Below, in pieces: positions 36,148-46,255 of a stretch of DNA of 64,000 bases (positions are counted from its first letter, which is position 1; each line of letters opens with the position of its first letter). The stretch is from CAZLYX01 sp964563885 (GTDB lineage Bacteria > Pseudomonadota > Gammaproteobacteria > Burkholderiales > Neisseriaceae): positions 43,287-107,286 of the forward strand of contig CAZLYX010000001.1 of the NCBI GenBank assembly GCA_964563885.1, in the 5' to 3' direction. The translations under genes and the position numbers were made by a program. The notes beneath the pieces are model-generated. The model made no database searches. It was not told where the DNA came from and saw only the letters and a list, made by a program, of their open reading frames with translations.

Positions 36148-38988
36148 TCAGTCTTTTAACTTAACCAATTGATTGTGTATTTTAGCCATTTTATCGGTTA
36201 ACTCAGCCAAATCAGCACGGTCTTTCTCCACTAAGTGAGCGGGTGCTTTATCGGTGTAACCTGGTTTGGACAATTTAGCATCGAGCTTATCCAAAGCCTT
36301 GGTTAATTTTTCAGTCTCTTTATTCAAGCGTGCAGTTTCAGCGGCTTTATCAATCTCAACTTTGAGCATTAAGCGTGCGCCCTGCATCATTGCCACTGGT
36401 GCATCATCACTTTCAGGTAGCTTATTTACCAATTTCGCTTCAGTTAAACGCGCCATCATTGGCACATACAACAATACATCAGCCAGCTCTTGCCCGCCCT
36501 CAATAAACAACGGTGCTTTCACACTCGGCGCTAAGCCCATTTCGCCACGCAGATTGCGCACGGCACCAATCAAATCTTGAAGCGTTGCCATTTGCTGGAA
36601 TGCGGCTGTACTGATTTTATTACTATCGGCCACTGGCCAATTGGCAAGCATAATGCTGTCTGTATTCTTAGCATTTGCCAACGGCGCCACCACTTGCCAC
36701 AATTCTTCTGTAATAAACGGCATGATTGGATGCAACAAACGCAGCACCACTTCTAAAACACGTACTAAAGTGCGGCGCGTCGCGCGTTGGCTACTCTCAC
36801 AGCCGCTTTGCAACTGTACTTTGGCCAGCTCTAAATACCAATCGCAATATTCACTCCATAAAAACTCATACAATGTTTGCGCGGCGATATCAAAGCGATA
36901 AGTATCAAATGCTTTAGTAACCGCAATCTCAGTTTCTTGCAAGCGACCAATAATCCATTGATCAACAAAACTATAGCCCAAAGGCAAGCTCTCGTCTTGT
37001 CCACAATCTTGGCCTTCGGTGTTCATCAGCACAAAATTGGTAGCATTCCATAGTTTATTACAGAAATTACGGTAGCCCTCAGCACGTTTAAAGTCGAAAT
37101 TAATGCTGCGGCCTAAGCTGGCATAACTGGCCATCGTGAATCTCAAGGCATCAGCGCCAATGGCATCAATACCGTTTGGAAACAGCTTTTCGGTGTCTTT
37201 TTTAACTTGTGGCGCTTGTTCTGGCCTACGCAGACCAGTGGTGCGCTTTTCCAGCAGTGGCTCTAGCGCAATGCCATCAATTAAATCGACAGGGTCTATA
37301 ACATTGCCCTCAGATTTAGACATTTTCTTGCCTTCATGATCGCGTACCATGCCGTGAATATACACATCTTTAAACGGCACTTTGCCAGTAAAATGTGTGG
37401 TCATCATAATCATCCGCGCCACCCAAAAGAAGATGATTTCATAACCTGTAACCAGCACGCTGCTGGGCAAAAAGGCTTTCAGCTCTGGCGTTTCTTCAGG
37501 CCAACCTAAAGTAGAAAATGGCACCAACGCCGAAGAAAACCAAGTGTCTAATACATCTTCATCACGGGTTAACTTAAGGCTACCTGAAAGCTTTTGTGCT
37601 TCGGCTTCATTGCGAGCCACATAAATTTTGCCTGTTTCATCATACCAAGCAGGAATCTGATGCCCCCACCATAATTGGCGAGAAATACACCAATCTTGAA
37701 TATTATTCATCCATTGCTTGTAGGTATTAACCCAGTTTTCGGGAATAAACTTTACTTGGCCGCTGTCCACTGCATGCTGAGCTTTTTGAGCTAGACTCAT
37801 ACCCTTAAATTCAGATTCTGGCTCTGGCTGAGTGCTGCCATCTGGTGTCGCCGACATCGCAACAAACCATTGGCTGGTGAGCATTGGTTCAATTACACTA
37901 CCAGTGCGATCGCCTTTGGGAGTCATTAAAGTATGTGGTTTTACTTCTAGCAATAAGCCTTGGGCTTCTAAATCGACCACCATTTTTTTACGTGCAGCAA
38001 AGCGATCAAGGCCTGCATAGTTTTCAGGTAGCTTAAAGCTTTCTTGTGCTTCGCCTTTGAAGTTGAACACTTCGGCATCTGCCAAGATTTTAGCGCTTAA
38101 GTCTAAAACATTAATCAATGCGGTGTCGTGGCGCTTGCCAACTTCATAGTCGTTAAAATCATGTGCTGGGGTAATTTTCACACAACCAGAGCCAAAATCT
38201 TTGTCCACATATTCATCAGTAATCACGGGAATGGTGCGCCCGCTCAATGGCAATACCAATTGCTTGCCAATTAAATGGCGGTAACGCTCATCTTCAGGAT
38301 GCACCGCCACCGCTACGTCACCCAGCAAAGTTTCAGGGCGGGTGGTCGCTACTACTACACCTTCAGCAGGATTATCGGCTAACGGATAGCGGATATACCA
38401 CATACTGCCCTGCTCTTCCACGCTTTCTACTTCTAAGTCAGACACTGCTGTACCTAATACTGGATCCCAGTTTACCAATCGTTTACCACGATAAATCAGG
38501 CCTTGTTCAAATAAGCGCACAAATACCTCAGTCACCACTTCAGCACGGGTGTCGTCCATCGTGAAATACTCGCGCGTCCAATCGGCCGAACAGCCAACAC
38601 GGCGCATTTGTTCGGTGATGGTGCCGCCAGAAACTTCTTTCCATTCCCACACTTTTTGCAAAAATGCTTCACGACTCAAATCGTGTCGCTTCACACCTTG
38701 CTCTGCCAACTGACGCTCAACCACAATCTGCGTGGCAATACCCGCATGATCTGTGCCTGGAATCCAAGCGCTGTTGCAACCTTTCATGCGGTAGTATCGC
38801 GTGAGACCGTCCATAATGGTTTGGTTAAACGCATGCCCCATGTGCAGCGTGCCTGTTACGTTTGGGGGTGGTAATTGAATACAAAATGCGGGTTGATTTT
38901 CATCCATACTCGGCTGAAAATAACCTTGTTTTTGCCAATTTTGATAATGCTTGGCTTCGATTTCGGCAGGGTGGTATTTATCTAACAT
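36148..38988 (-). CDS. valS: Valyl-tRNA synthetase
   Basis: Class I synthetase of 946 residues. HIGH-type motif HMGH at 49-52 (PPPNVTGTLHMGHA), editing CP1 domain (about 190-350), KMSKS in GKKMSKSEGN, anticodon-binding domain, and the C-terminal coiled-coil arm (LNKETEKLTKALDKLDAKLSK). Contains a DUS at 37577-37588. Single gene. Confidence 0.98.
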   Translation of the reverse strand: MLDKYHPAEIEAKHYQNWQKQGYFQPSMDENQPAFCIQLPPPNVTGTLHMGHAFNQTIMDGLTRYYRMKGCNSAWIPGTDHAGIATQIVVERQLAEQGVKRHDLSREAFLQKVWEWKEVSGGTITEQMRRVGCSADWTREYFTMDDTRAEVVTEVFVRLFEQGLIYRGKRLVNWDPVLGTAVSDLEVESVEEQGSMWYIRYPLADNPAEGVVVATTRPETLLGDVAVAVHPEDERYRHLIGKQLVLPLSGRTIPVITDEYVDKDFGSGCVKITPAHDFNDYEVGKRHDTALINVLDLSAKILADAEVFNFKGEAQESFKLPENYAGLDRFAARKKMVVDLEAQGLLLEVKPHTLMTPKGDRTGSVIEPMLTSQWFVAMSATPDGSTQPEPESEFKGMSLAQKAQHAVDSGQVKFIPENWVNTYKQWMNNIQDWCISRQLWWGHQIPAWYDETGKIYVARNEAEAQKLSGSLKLTRDEDVLDTWFSSALVPFSTLGWPEETPELKAFLPSSVLVTGYEIIFFWVARMIMMTTHFTGKVPFKDVYIHGMVRDHEGKKMSKSEGNVIDPVDLIDGIALEPLLEKRTTGLRRPEQAPQVKKDTEKLFPNGIDAIGADALRFTMASYASLGRSINFDFKRAEGYRNFCNKLWNATNFVLMNTEGQDCGQDESLPLGYSFVDQWIIGRLQETEIAVTKAFDTYRFDIAAQTLYEFLWSEYCDWYLELAKVQLQSGCESSQRATRRTLVRVLEVVLRLLHPIMPFITEELWQVVAPLANAKNTDSIMLANWPVADSNKISTAAFQQMATLQDLIGAVRNLRGEMGLAPSVKAPLFIEGGQELADVLLYVPMMARLTEAKLVNKLPESDDAPVAMMQGARLMLKVEIDKAAETARLNKETEKLTKALDKLDAKLSKPGYTDKAPAHLVEKDRADLAELTDKMAKIHNQLVKLKD

Positions 38989-39035
38989 AATATCGCTTAT
39001 TAAAAATAATCTTTAACTGCGGATTATAACGCAAA

Positions 39036-39047
39036 AGGCTACCTGAA
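39036..39047 (+). repeat. Solitary DUS upstream of valS
   Basis: Perfect DUS in the valS upstream region without partner. Confidence 0.85.
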
Positions 39048-39368
39048 AGCGAAGCCTCAACTAAGTTAAAACCTTGATAGCCATTGGCTTAAAAAGGTGT
39101 TTTGAATATATTCCAGTATGAAGCAACGCTTTCGGGCAGCTTTTTTCTGTTTTACTGTTTTATCCATTCGAAAATGCTGTTGCTTAGAATAATGTTGTAA
39201 TCAGAAAACACTAGATCGCTGTCAAGAATGAACAGGTAAAGTAGATTTGATATTTAGCTACCGAACAACCTATAACAGGTTAGCAACTAACTCTAACGCA
39301 ACTGGTGGCTTGAGTCATTTAATTACCAACCAAACGCTTAAAAATAAGCATCTTCGACCGTCTCCAAC
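39048..39368. other. Non-coding stretch upstream of valS
   Basis: About 320 bases with no open frame or RNA I can support. The bases next to valS presumably contain its promoter. Confidence 0.45.
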
Positions 39369-39412
39369 AAAAATACTTGCCACCCCCACTTAAACGGATG
39401 ACAAGTATTTTT
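39369..39412 (-). terminator. Candidate terminator of the orphan membrane gene
   Basis: AAAAATACTTG and CAAGTATTTTT are perfectly inverted around a 22-base loop, about 100 bases past the gene ending at 39513. T-rich end on the minus strand. The long loop and AT-rich stem reduce confidence. Confidence 0.4.
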
Positions 39413-39512
39413 CTTAACCCTAGCCCAATATATAACCAAAACTTAATCGAAACCTTAATTAAATCCTTCACCTCAACTGGCTTGATATAAAATTCTTATT
39501 CGCAATAACTGT

Positions 39513-39953
39513 TTATTTATTTAATTCGAATTTTACTGCTTTTTTTCTAAATATTAAAAATTCTGTTAACGTAAAAAACAAATAAATCATTGAGAAGCTC
39601 AACAAAGTTGTTACTGGGTTTATGTCTAGTAAAATTTTATCAATTAATATATTACTAATTAAAAAAATCACAAAGCCGAGAGGGATTCCTATAAACGTCA
39701 ACATTGATAAAAAGTAATTGTTTCTAATTTTCGCTCTTAGATTTAAGAGTATTGTTAAAGAACACAAAATCATTCCTGTTAAATATAGCAACGAGAGCGC
39801 TAAATTTAATACAACAACTAAAATCTCTAATAGTTGCTCAAGCCAACCCCCGTCACTTGAGAATGCTCCAAGAAATACAAATCTATAGACAAGGTATAAA
39901 ATAATACTTACCAGAACATTAACTAACCAAAATTTATAGATTGTTTTTTTCAT
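39513..39953 (-). CDS. Orphan four-helix membrane protein
   Basis: 146 residues, four hydrophobic segments (about 8-28, 45-68, 85-108, 115-135), positive N-terminus and basic C-terminus (FRKKAVKFELNK), so both ends are probably cytoplasmic. No family recognised. Strikingly AT-rich codon use compared with valS and coaE and no clear ribosome site; this suggests recent acquisition. Might be an immunity-type or DoxX-like small membrane protein, but nothing specific supports either. Confidence 0.6.
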   Translation of the reverse strand: MKKTIYKFWLVNVLVSIILYLVYRFVFLGAFSSDGGWLEQLLEILVVVLNLALSLLYLTGMILCSLTILLNLRAKIRNNYFLSMLTFIGIPLGFVIFLISNILIDKILLDINPVTTLLSFSMIYLFFTLTEFLIFRKKAVKFELNK

Positions 39954-40043
39954 TTTTTCAAAGCAGTTTAAGTAGTTGGTTTTTCATTTCATTTTTTGTA
40001 CTTTAATCTGTCAAACCACTGCCAAGATTGGTTAAATGACCAA

Positions 40044-40077
40044 AGGCTACCTGAAAGACAAACCATTGTTTATCTTT
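40044..40077 (-). other. DUS plus hairpin after yacG
   Basis: A perfect DUS (40044-40055) overlaps one arm of GAAAGA-C-AAAC / GTTT-A-TCTTTC (40053-40077), four-base loop. On the minus strand no T-tract follows. It may be a degenerate terminator of the pil-coaE-yacG operon. Confidence 0.4.
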
Positions 40078-40095
40078 CCTTTTAATACAAGCAAC

Positions 40096-40281
40096 TCAAT
40101 GCAAGTGATCTGAAAAAGGATCTTCTTCTTTGGCTTCAACTTTATAGTCTTCTTGTGCCCAAGCGCCTAAATCAATCAGCTTGCAGCGTTCGCTGCAAAA
40201 AGGACGACTAGTATTTTCAGGCAACCATGCAACCTTTTTCTGACAAGTCGGACATTTCACCATTAACACTTCTTCGCTCAT
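40096..40281 (-). CDS. yacG: YacG zinc-binding DNA gyrase inhibitor
   Basis: 61 residues from ATG at 40281. Treble-clef zinc site CPTC...FCSERC typical of YacG, which binds GyrB and inhibits gyrase. The ATG overlaps the coaE TGA (TGATG), implying translational coupling. Acidic C-terminal tail (EAKEEDPFSDHLH). Confidence 0.93.
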   Translation of the reverse strand: MSEEVLMVKCPTCQKKVAWLPENTSRPFCSERCKLIDLGAWAQEDYKVEAKEEDPFSDHLH

Positions 40282-40910
40282 CAACAAAACTCCTGTTTAA
40301 GTTTTTTCGCCGATACAGCTTGATAATAACCATGAAGACGCTGCAGTTTTTCTGCAAGCACTGCAACACCTACATGATTACCCACCACGTCATCCGCATA
40401 CTGTAAACGATGGCGGCGGCTAGCTTGTGCGGCTATAATTTGGCAAATCTCAGCTTTAGCCAAACCGCTGCGTAACTGAACACGGCGGATTTGTTCTTCC
40501 TCGGCGCAATCAATCACCAGAATACGCGAGACTAAACGGCGGAACGCAGGCTGTTCAACCAACAAAGGAATATCAATTACACCGTAAGGCGTTACTGCTG
40601 GCTCAGCTTGTTGTTGACGCTCAATCTCAGCAATAATCAACGGATGCAATAAAGACTCTAGCCCTTGCTTATCGTGATCTGAACGAAAAACACGCGTCCT
40701 CAATGCTGCACGATTAAGGCTACCTGAAGCATCAAAAACATCATCACCAAAAGTTTGACGAATCGCAGGCAGCGCCAATCCATTTTCAGTAGTTAGACTG
40801 CGGCTCACCGCATCGGCGTCAATAACTGGCACACCCAACAATGAAAATTCGGCAGCGGCTTGAGATTTGCCGCTGCCGATACCGCCAGTTAAACCGATCC
40901 AAATGGTCAT
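40281..40910 (-). CDS. coaE: Dephospho-CoA kinase
   Basis: Last step of coenzyme A synthesis. 209 residues from ATG at 40910 (MTIWIGLTGGIGSGKS, P-loop at 8-16). The start overlaps the pilD stop as ATGA. VIDIPLLVE and RVQLRSGL are conserved. Contains a DUS at 40717-40728. Located between pilD and yacG as in many beta- and gammaproteobacteria. Confidence 0.95.
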   Translation of the reverse strand: MTIWIGLTGGIGSGKSQAAAEFSLLGVPVIDADAVSRSLTTENGLALPAIRQTFGDDVFDASGSLNRAALRTRVFRSDHDKQGLESLLHPLIIAEIERQQQAEPAVTPYGVIDIPLLVEQPAFRRLVSRILVIDCAEEEQIRRVQLRSGLAKAEICQIIAAQASRRHRLQYADDVVGNHVGVAVLAEKLQRLHGYYQAVSAKKLKQEFC

Positions 40911-41773
40911 ACAGTAAACCCTGAAGCGCGCAACCACCAATTTACACCCATCATTACATCCTCATATCCAGCAAAAGCTAGCCAGCCAGCAATTGCTAGG
41001 CAAGGCCCAAAGGCAATGGGCTGGCTTTTTGCTGCTTTCAAAATCACAGCTGCAATCACCCCCACAAGAGCTGCTACCAGTACGATTATTGGTAAGACAC
41101 TAACGCCCATCCAAGCACCTAGCGCTGCCAACAGTTTAAAGTCGCCACCACCCATGCCATCCATTCCACGAATCAGTTTATGAATATAATTCAACGACCA
41201 TAAACTCATATAACCGAAAACCGCACCCAACACTGCTTGCTGCAATGAAACAAAAGTTCCATCATAATTAAACAACAATCCCAGCCAGATTAAAGGTAAC
41301 GTTAAAGAATCGGGTAAATATTGAGTATCGGCATCAATAAACGTTAGTGCCAGCAACATTGCTGTAAACACCAGCCCACCGAACGTTAGCATGCTCCAGC
41401 CATAACGCCAGGCTACTATGCCAAACAAAAGAGCAGTTAATATTTCCACGAGCGGATAACGTTTACTAATTGGCGTGCGACAGCTTGCGCACCGCCCACC
41501 CAAAAATAAATAGCTAATAACGGGAATATTTTGCCAAGCTTTAACACCAGCATGGCATTTCGGGCAACGAGATTTAGGCAGCATCAGATTAAATGGTTGC
41601 TTTTCTTCATCACTCAAAGGCAGGTTTAAATGCTCTTTTGAAAACGTCGTCCAGCCCCGCTCCATAATCACTGGAATGCGGTAAATCACTACATTTAAAA
41701 AACTACCGACCAACAAACCGAGCACCACAGCTAAAGGTACAACAAATGGTGAAAATGCTTGAAAATCCATCAT
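40907..41773 (-). CDS. pilD: Type IV prepilin peptidase
   Basis: Inner-membrane aspartic protease that cleaves and N-methylates prepilins and pseudopilins. 288 residues, about eight hydrophobic segments. Two CxxC pairs (CPKC, CASC) form the zinc-binding loop after GSFLNVVIYRIP. Active-site aspartates in FIDADTQYLPD and GGGDFKLLAALG. Overlaps coaE by four bases and follows pilG by 16. Confidence 0.96.
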   Translation of the reverse strand: MMDFQAFSPFVVPLAVVLGLLVGSFLNVVIYRIPVIMERGWTTFSKEHLNLPLSDEEKQPFNLMLPKSRCPKCHAGVKAWQNIPVISYLFLGGRCASCRTPISKRYPLVEILTALLFGIVAWRYGWSMLTFGGLVFTAMLLALTFIDADTQYLPDSLTLPLIWLGLLFNYDGTFVSLQQAVLGAVFGYMSLWSLNYIHKLIRGMDGMGGGDFKLLAALGAWMGVSVLPIIVLVAALVGVIAAVILKAAKSQPIAFGPCLAIAGWLAFAGYEDVMMGVNWWLRASGFTV

Positions 41774-41789
41774 GTTCTTTCTGGTAGGC

Positions 41790-43034
41790 TTAGCCTACTA
41801 CACTACCCAAGTTAAACAGTGGTAAGTACATTGCCACCAGAATCACACCAATGATAGAGCCGAGCACCACCATAATAATAGGCTCCATTAGCGATGACAG
41901 CTGGGCCACAGAATTATCGACCTCATCTTCATAAAACTCGGCAGCTTTATTGAGCATATCATCCAAAGAACCTGACTCTTCTCCAATTGAAGCCATCTGA
42001 ATCATCATGTTTGGAAATAAGTCTGAGTTTTGCATGCCTGATGTAAGAGACAGGCCTTGGTTAACTTTGGCACGGATATCCAGCGTTGCCTCTTCGTATA
42101 AGATATTGCCCGAAGCACCCGCCACTGATTCTAACGCCTCTACTAAAGGAACCCCTGCAGCAAATAGACTTGAAGTAGTCCGCGCCCAACGGGCAATCGT
42201 TGCTTTGCGCACAATAGACCCAAAAATCGGAACTCTCAACAACATTGCATCTACCCTTTTTTGAAGCTTAGGTGAACGCTTGTGCGCCTGTACAAAGAAT
42301 ACGATGGAAGCAACGATTGCAACGATAATCACCCAGCCATAGCTCACAAAAAAATCAGAAAGGTTCATCATCATTTGTGTTAATCCAGGCAACTCTGCAC
42401 CCATGCCCTCGTACACCTTTTTAAATGCTGGCAATACAAACATCATCATCACCAACACCAACACCACCGCCACGACTACAACTGCAATAGGATAAGTCAG
42501 TGCGCTTTTAACTTTTTTCTTAATAGCTTGGGTTTTTTCTTTATAAACTGCCAGTTTATCTAATAAACTCTCTAATACGCCACCGGCCTCACCTGCTGAA
42601 ATCAAGTTACAATAAAAGCGATCGAAATATTTTGGATGTTTGGCAAATGCTTTACCCATAGGCGAACCCTGCTCAATATCGCTACGGATTTGCATTAATA
42701 ATTGTGTCATGGTAGCGTTAGTATGCCCGCGTGCTACAATTTCAAAGGCCTGCATAAGCGGCAAACCTGCTTTCATCATTGTAGCAAGTTGGCGTGTAAA
42801 CACCGTGATGTCCGCTTGAGAAATACGCTTTCTACGCGTACTTTTGATTTTACTGATTCGTAAAGGCTTGATTCCACGGCGCTGTAGTTTTCTACGCGCA
42901 TCTTCTTCATCTTTAGCAACAACTTCACCGCGAACAATTTGATCTGTTTCGCTATTTCTACCTTCAAATGTAAATCGTTTGCCTTTTTCTTTTGAGCCAA
43001 ATAATGGCTTGCTGCCCGTTTGTGTTTTACTCAT
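41790..43034 (-). CDS. pilG: Type IV pilus inner-membrane platform protein (PilG/PilC)
   Basis: Platform through which the assembly ATPase drives pilus extension; called PilG in Neisseria, PilC in Pseudomonas. 414 residues with two T2SSF domains (about 80-205 and 283-405) and three membrane segments. Basic N-terminus with a repeat-like GRNSETDQIVRGEVVAKDEEDA. The order pilF-pilG-pilD supports the identity over a type II secretion GspF. Confidence 0.94.
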   Translation of the reverse strand: MSKTQTGSKPLFGSKEKGKRFTFEGRNSETDQIVRGEVVAKDEEDARRKLQRRGIKPLRISKIKSTRRKRISQADITVFTRQLATMMKAGLPLMQAFEIVARGHTNATMTQLLMQIRSDIEQGSPMGKAFAKHPKYFDRFYCNLISAGEAGGVLESLLDKLAVYKEKTQAIKKKVKSALTYPIAVVVVAVVLVLVMMMFVLPAFKKVYEGMGAELPGLTQMMMNLSDFFVSYGWVIIVAIVASIVFFVQAHKRSPKLQKRVDAMLLRVPIFGSIVRKATIARWARTTSSLFAAGVPLVEALESVAGASGNILYEEATLDIRAKVNQGLSLTSGMQNSDLFPNMMIQMASIGEESGSLDDMLNKAAEFYEDEVDNSVAQLSSLMEPIIMVVLGSIIGVILVAMYLPLFNLGSVVG

Positions 43035-43058
43035 AACCCAACTATCCCCTTAATTATT

Positions 43059-44738
43059 TTAATCATTTGTGTTTGCTAATACTTCTTCCATAGAAGTCAG
43101 ACCGCTCATTACTTTTAAGAACCCTGCGCGACGCAAATCAACCATACCTTCTTTATAGGCCATATGTAAAATGTCAACCTCGGTGCCATTTTGCATGATC
43201 ACGCGCTGCATTTCTTCCGTTACGGGCATCAGCTCATATACACCCAGACGACCTTTAAAACCTTTTCCTCTACACGTATCACAGCCAACGGGACGATACA
43301 AAATCCAATCTTTAGCTAAGTCCTCTTCAGTAAACCCTGCTTTCAGCAAAGCGGGCTTAGGTGGCCTTTCGGCCGGAACTTTACAGCTTGGACATAGGCG
43401 TCTTAACAGGCGCTGTGCCATAATTAAGTTAACTGAGCTGGCAATATTAAACGGTGCAACTCCCATATTCAGCAGACGAGATAAAGTTGCAGGTGCATTA
43501 TTGGTATGTAGTGTTGAAAAAACCATGTGCCCAGTTTGTGCCGCCTTAATAGAGATATCCGCCGTCTCCAAATCACGAATCTCACCCACCATGATAATAT
43601 CTGGGTCTTGACGCAGAAATGCCCTCAAGGCAGCTGCAAATGTTAGGCCTTGACGGTCATTCACATTGACTTGATTAATTCCTGGCAAGTTAATCTCTGC
43701 CGGATCCTCAGCGGTAGAAATATTCACATTCTCAGTGTTAAGAATATTCAGGCAAGTATAAAGCGAGACCGTTTTACCGGAACCTGTTGGCCCCGTAACC
43801 AAAACCATGCCGTAAGGACGATGAATCGCTTCCATCAATATTTTTTTTTGAAAAGGCTCAAAACCCAATTGCTCAATATTCAACGATGCCGCATCTGAAT
43901 TAAGAATACGCATTACAACTTTTTCACCAAATAGTGTTGGTAATGTATTCACACGAAAGTCTATGGGGCGTCCATGCTTATGAAATGCTATTTGAATACG
44001 TCCATCTTGGGGTACACGTTTTTCAGAAATATCTAAGCGCGCCATCACTTTAATTCGTGAAGCCAATTGGCCTCGTATGCTCAAAGGAGGCTGTACAACT
44101 TCACGCAGTTGTCCGTCGACACGAAAACGTACCCGTGCCACTTGTTCATAAAACTCAAAATGAATATCTGATGCACCCGCACCGAGCGCATCAGATAAAG
44201 TCTTATGAATAAACCGAGCAATCGGACCATCCTCGGCTTCCACATTATCAATAAACAGAGCCTGTTGTGGCGCAGTCATTTCGTTTTCTTGGGTAATCTC
44301 TTTCAAAAGCGAAGTGGAGCGCTGACCTACCCACTCCAGCAAGTTACTTAATTGATCATCTTGCACTACCACTAGATCTACCGACATGCCTGAAGAGAAG
44401 GCTACTTTTTGATAATTTTGAATCTGAGTCGGGTCTGAAACCGCTAAATAAACTTTACGGCCTCGCTTAAAAATAGGGACACAACGATTCTGCAGCATTT
44501 GGTCTTCAGTAACGACATCTGACAAAATGCTATTTCTGGGGTAGTAGCGCAAATCTAACAATGGATAGCTAAACATGCGCGCAAGAAGCTCTGCCAATGA
44601 TTTTGGATTAATAACTTTGGCATCAAATAGCATTTGCATAACATCTTTATGCTCTAGCACTGCTTTTTGATACTTTTCTGCCTGCTCATTATTAATGACT
44701 TGGCTCTGTACTAAAACTCTAACTAGTCCTGCGCTCAT
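43059..44738 (-). CDS. pilF: Type IV pilus assembly ATPase (PilF/PilB)
   Basis: Hexameric extension ATPase. About 559 residues from ATG at 44738 (MSAGLVRVLVQSQVINNEQ); the upstream 18 codons are not typical. N-terminal MshEN-like domain (about 1-150), Walker A GPTGSGKT, Asp box, Walker B (IIMVGEIRD), His box (GHMVFSTLHTNNAP) and a tetracysteine zinc motif (CPSC...CDTC). Named PilF in Neisseria. First gene of the pil block. Confidence 0.96.
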   Translation of the reverse strand: MSAGLVRVLVQSQVINNEQAEKYQKAVLEHKDVMQMLFDAKVINPKSLAELLARMFSYPLLDLRYYPRNSILSDVVTEDQMLQNRCVPIFKRGRKVYLAVSDPTQIQNYQKVAFSSGMSVDLVVVQDDQLSNLLEWVGQRSTSLLKEITQENEMTAPQQALFIDNVEAEDGPIARFIHKTLSDALGAGASDIHFEFYEQVARVRFRVDGQLREVVQPPLSIRGQLASRIKVMARLDISEKRVPQDGRIQIAFHKHGRPIDFRVNTLPTLFGEKVVMRILNSDAASLNIEQLGFEPFQKKILMEAIHRPYGMVLVTGPTGSGKTVSLYTCLNILNTENVNISTAEDPAEINLPGINQVNVNDRQGLTFAAALRAFLRQDPDIIMVGEIRDLETADISIKAAQTGHMVFSTLHTNNAPATLSRLLNMGVAPFNIASSVNLIMAQRLLRRLCPSCKVPAERPPKPALLKAGFTEEDLAKDWILYRPVGCDTCRGKGFKGRLGVYELMPVTEEMQRVIMQNGTEVDILHMAYKEGMVDLRRAGFLKVMSGLTSMEEVLANTND

Positions 44739-45091
44739 TGTTATGGCTCTGTCTATTTTAATTAAAACCGTTATATGACAAGCAAGAAACACGTGTTTTC
44801 TGCAATGGAAGTATTATGCGAGTAAAGGTGTTTACTCAAAATTTATCCTAGTTATTATAAGGTAACTAAGCAAGAGATTAAACTAATTTGCATTTTTTCA
44901 ACAAGCAGATCAACTTATCTTCTTTTTTTAACAACAACTACTACACTAGCACTCAAAGAAAGATCCCAATCTCCCCCTCTAAACACCAACTATGGCTACT
45001 TTATCAAGGCCAAAACAATAATAACACCAAAACAAGAGTGACAAAAACATTACAAATTAATCGTCTTGATATAAATAGAAAGTGAGCAGGC
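44739..45091. other. Non-coding region upstream of pilF
   Basis: About 350 bases of AT-rich sequence. A 65-codon plus-strand frame here has asparagine-rich random composition and no ribosome site. It should hold the pilF promoter; I cannot place it. Confidence 0.45.
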
Positions 45092-45116
45092 AAAAAAAAT
45101 ACCGCTTTTAGCGGTA
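45092..45116 (-). terminator. Terminator after tRNA-Phe
   Basis: TACCGCT and AGCGGTA with a three-base loop, followed on the minus strand by eight T; five bases from the tRNA 3' end. Confidence 0.88.
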
Positions 45117-45120
45117 ATCA

Positions 45121-45196
45121 TGGTGGCCAGAGGCGGGATCGAACCGCCGACACACGGATTTTCAATCCGTTGCTCTACCGACTGAGCTATCTGGCC
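45121..45196 (-). tRNA. tRNA-Phe (GAA)
   Basis: 76 bases with encoded CCA. Acceptor GGCCAGA pairs with TCTGGCC, discriminator A, D arm GCTC/GAGC, anticodon in ATTGAAAAT giving GAA, T arm GCGGTTCGATCCCGC. Confidence 0.97.
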
Positions 45197-45399
45197 ATGA
45201 CTTAGAAGATGCATATTAGAACAAATTTAGACGCAAAGCACAAGCATTTTCGTTAAAATTTTTCATTATTTATCATAACACTTTATTATCATGGGTATTA
45301 AAAGCTCAACTTAATGTGAGTAGCTTATGCAAAACGCTAAATGGTAATTAAATATACCACTTTGCATTACCTAATTTTTTAAGTATTTAAACTAAAATC

Positions 45400-45428
45400 A
45401 GGCTACCTCATAATATTTCAGGTAGCCT
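45400..45428 (-). terminator. Partly degenerate DUS-pair terminator after the RDD gene
   Basis: AGGCTACCT and AGGTAGCCT pair perfectly; one arm has lost the final GAA of the DUS, so the loop is larger. Confidence 0.65.
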
Positions 45429-45465
45429 ATTAGATAGTTTATTCATATAAATATACTTAAATTAA

Positions 45466-46077
45466 TTAAGGCAGCCTCACCACTACTGTAGCAGCTAGTA
45501 TATCTTGTAAAGTGCGCCTATCTCGTTGTTTCTGGAACAGCATAGCCAAACACACTAACCATACCACCAATGAAAACAGATTAGATAAAATTTCATTATT
45601 TACATCTGCCAACACTCCAGCCAAAAGAGCAAGTATGCCCGCACCGACACCTGTCAGCAAATTAAATAGCGCCTCACGCAGCAGCACCGTTCCCATAAAT
45701 CCGGGATTCGTTCCATCTAACCTCAATACACGAATTTTTAATAATCGTTTACCAATTGACTGTCCGTATTTTGACATCCAAACACACTGCCAAATGCAAT
45801 ACGCAATATAAACACTCACCCCAGCAATAATCCAAGGGGTAGTAATCAATTGTAGTGGATCCAATTTAGAAGTTTGTTTAGAGTAATTCACCAACAACAC
45901 CAATACCCCAATCCCTAATGGGGATAGTGCCGCAAAGGAAAACAACACATTAATGATATAAGCACCAATACGCAACCACGCTGAGGCTATCTCAACTTCC
46001 ACTTCTTCATTTGCATTTGAAGTTCCATTGAGGATAGAGCAACTAACCGATTGACCCTGAGTCTTTAAAATATTCAT
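45466..46077 (-). CDS. RDD-family membrane protein
   Basis: 203 residues from ATG 46077 (an ATG at 46089 is equally possible; the AAGGAA is awkwardly spaced for both). The RDD fold starts near ASAWLRIGAYIINVLFSF with the conserved arginine of the first helix, then a second and third membrane segment with KYGQSIGKRLLKIRVLR between. RDD proteins are often linked to ion or stress transport, but no function can be assigned. Divergent from asd. Confidence 0.85.
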   Translation of the reverse strand: MNILKTQGQSVSCSILNGTSNANEEVEVEIASAWLRIGAYIINVLFSFAALSPLGIGVLVLLVNYSKQTSKLDPLQLITTPWIIAGVSVYIAYCIWQCVWMSKYGQSIGKRLLKIRVLRLDGTNPGFMGTVLLREALFNLLTGVGAGILALLAGVLADVNNEILSNLFSLVVWLVCLAMLFQKQRDRRTLQDILAATVVVRLP

Positions 46078-46255
46078 TATGCGAATCATTTCCTTATTAT
46101 CGTAAAATATATTATTTATTTTCACACTAAATCCACGCATGTGTGGCACTTTTTTTATACAATTTACTAAAGTGCTTTACTTTTTATTCATGCAAGGTTT
46201 AAATACAGGTTTAAGTCTTCATTATATACTTAACGTTTTCCGCAGGAGAAAAAAT

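Noticed and set aside
44888..45085. 65-codon plus-strand frame upstream of pilF
   Set aside because: Asparagine/threonine-rich translation of AT-rich DNA, no ribosome site and no good start codon.
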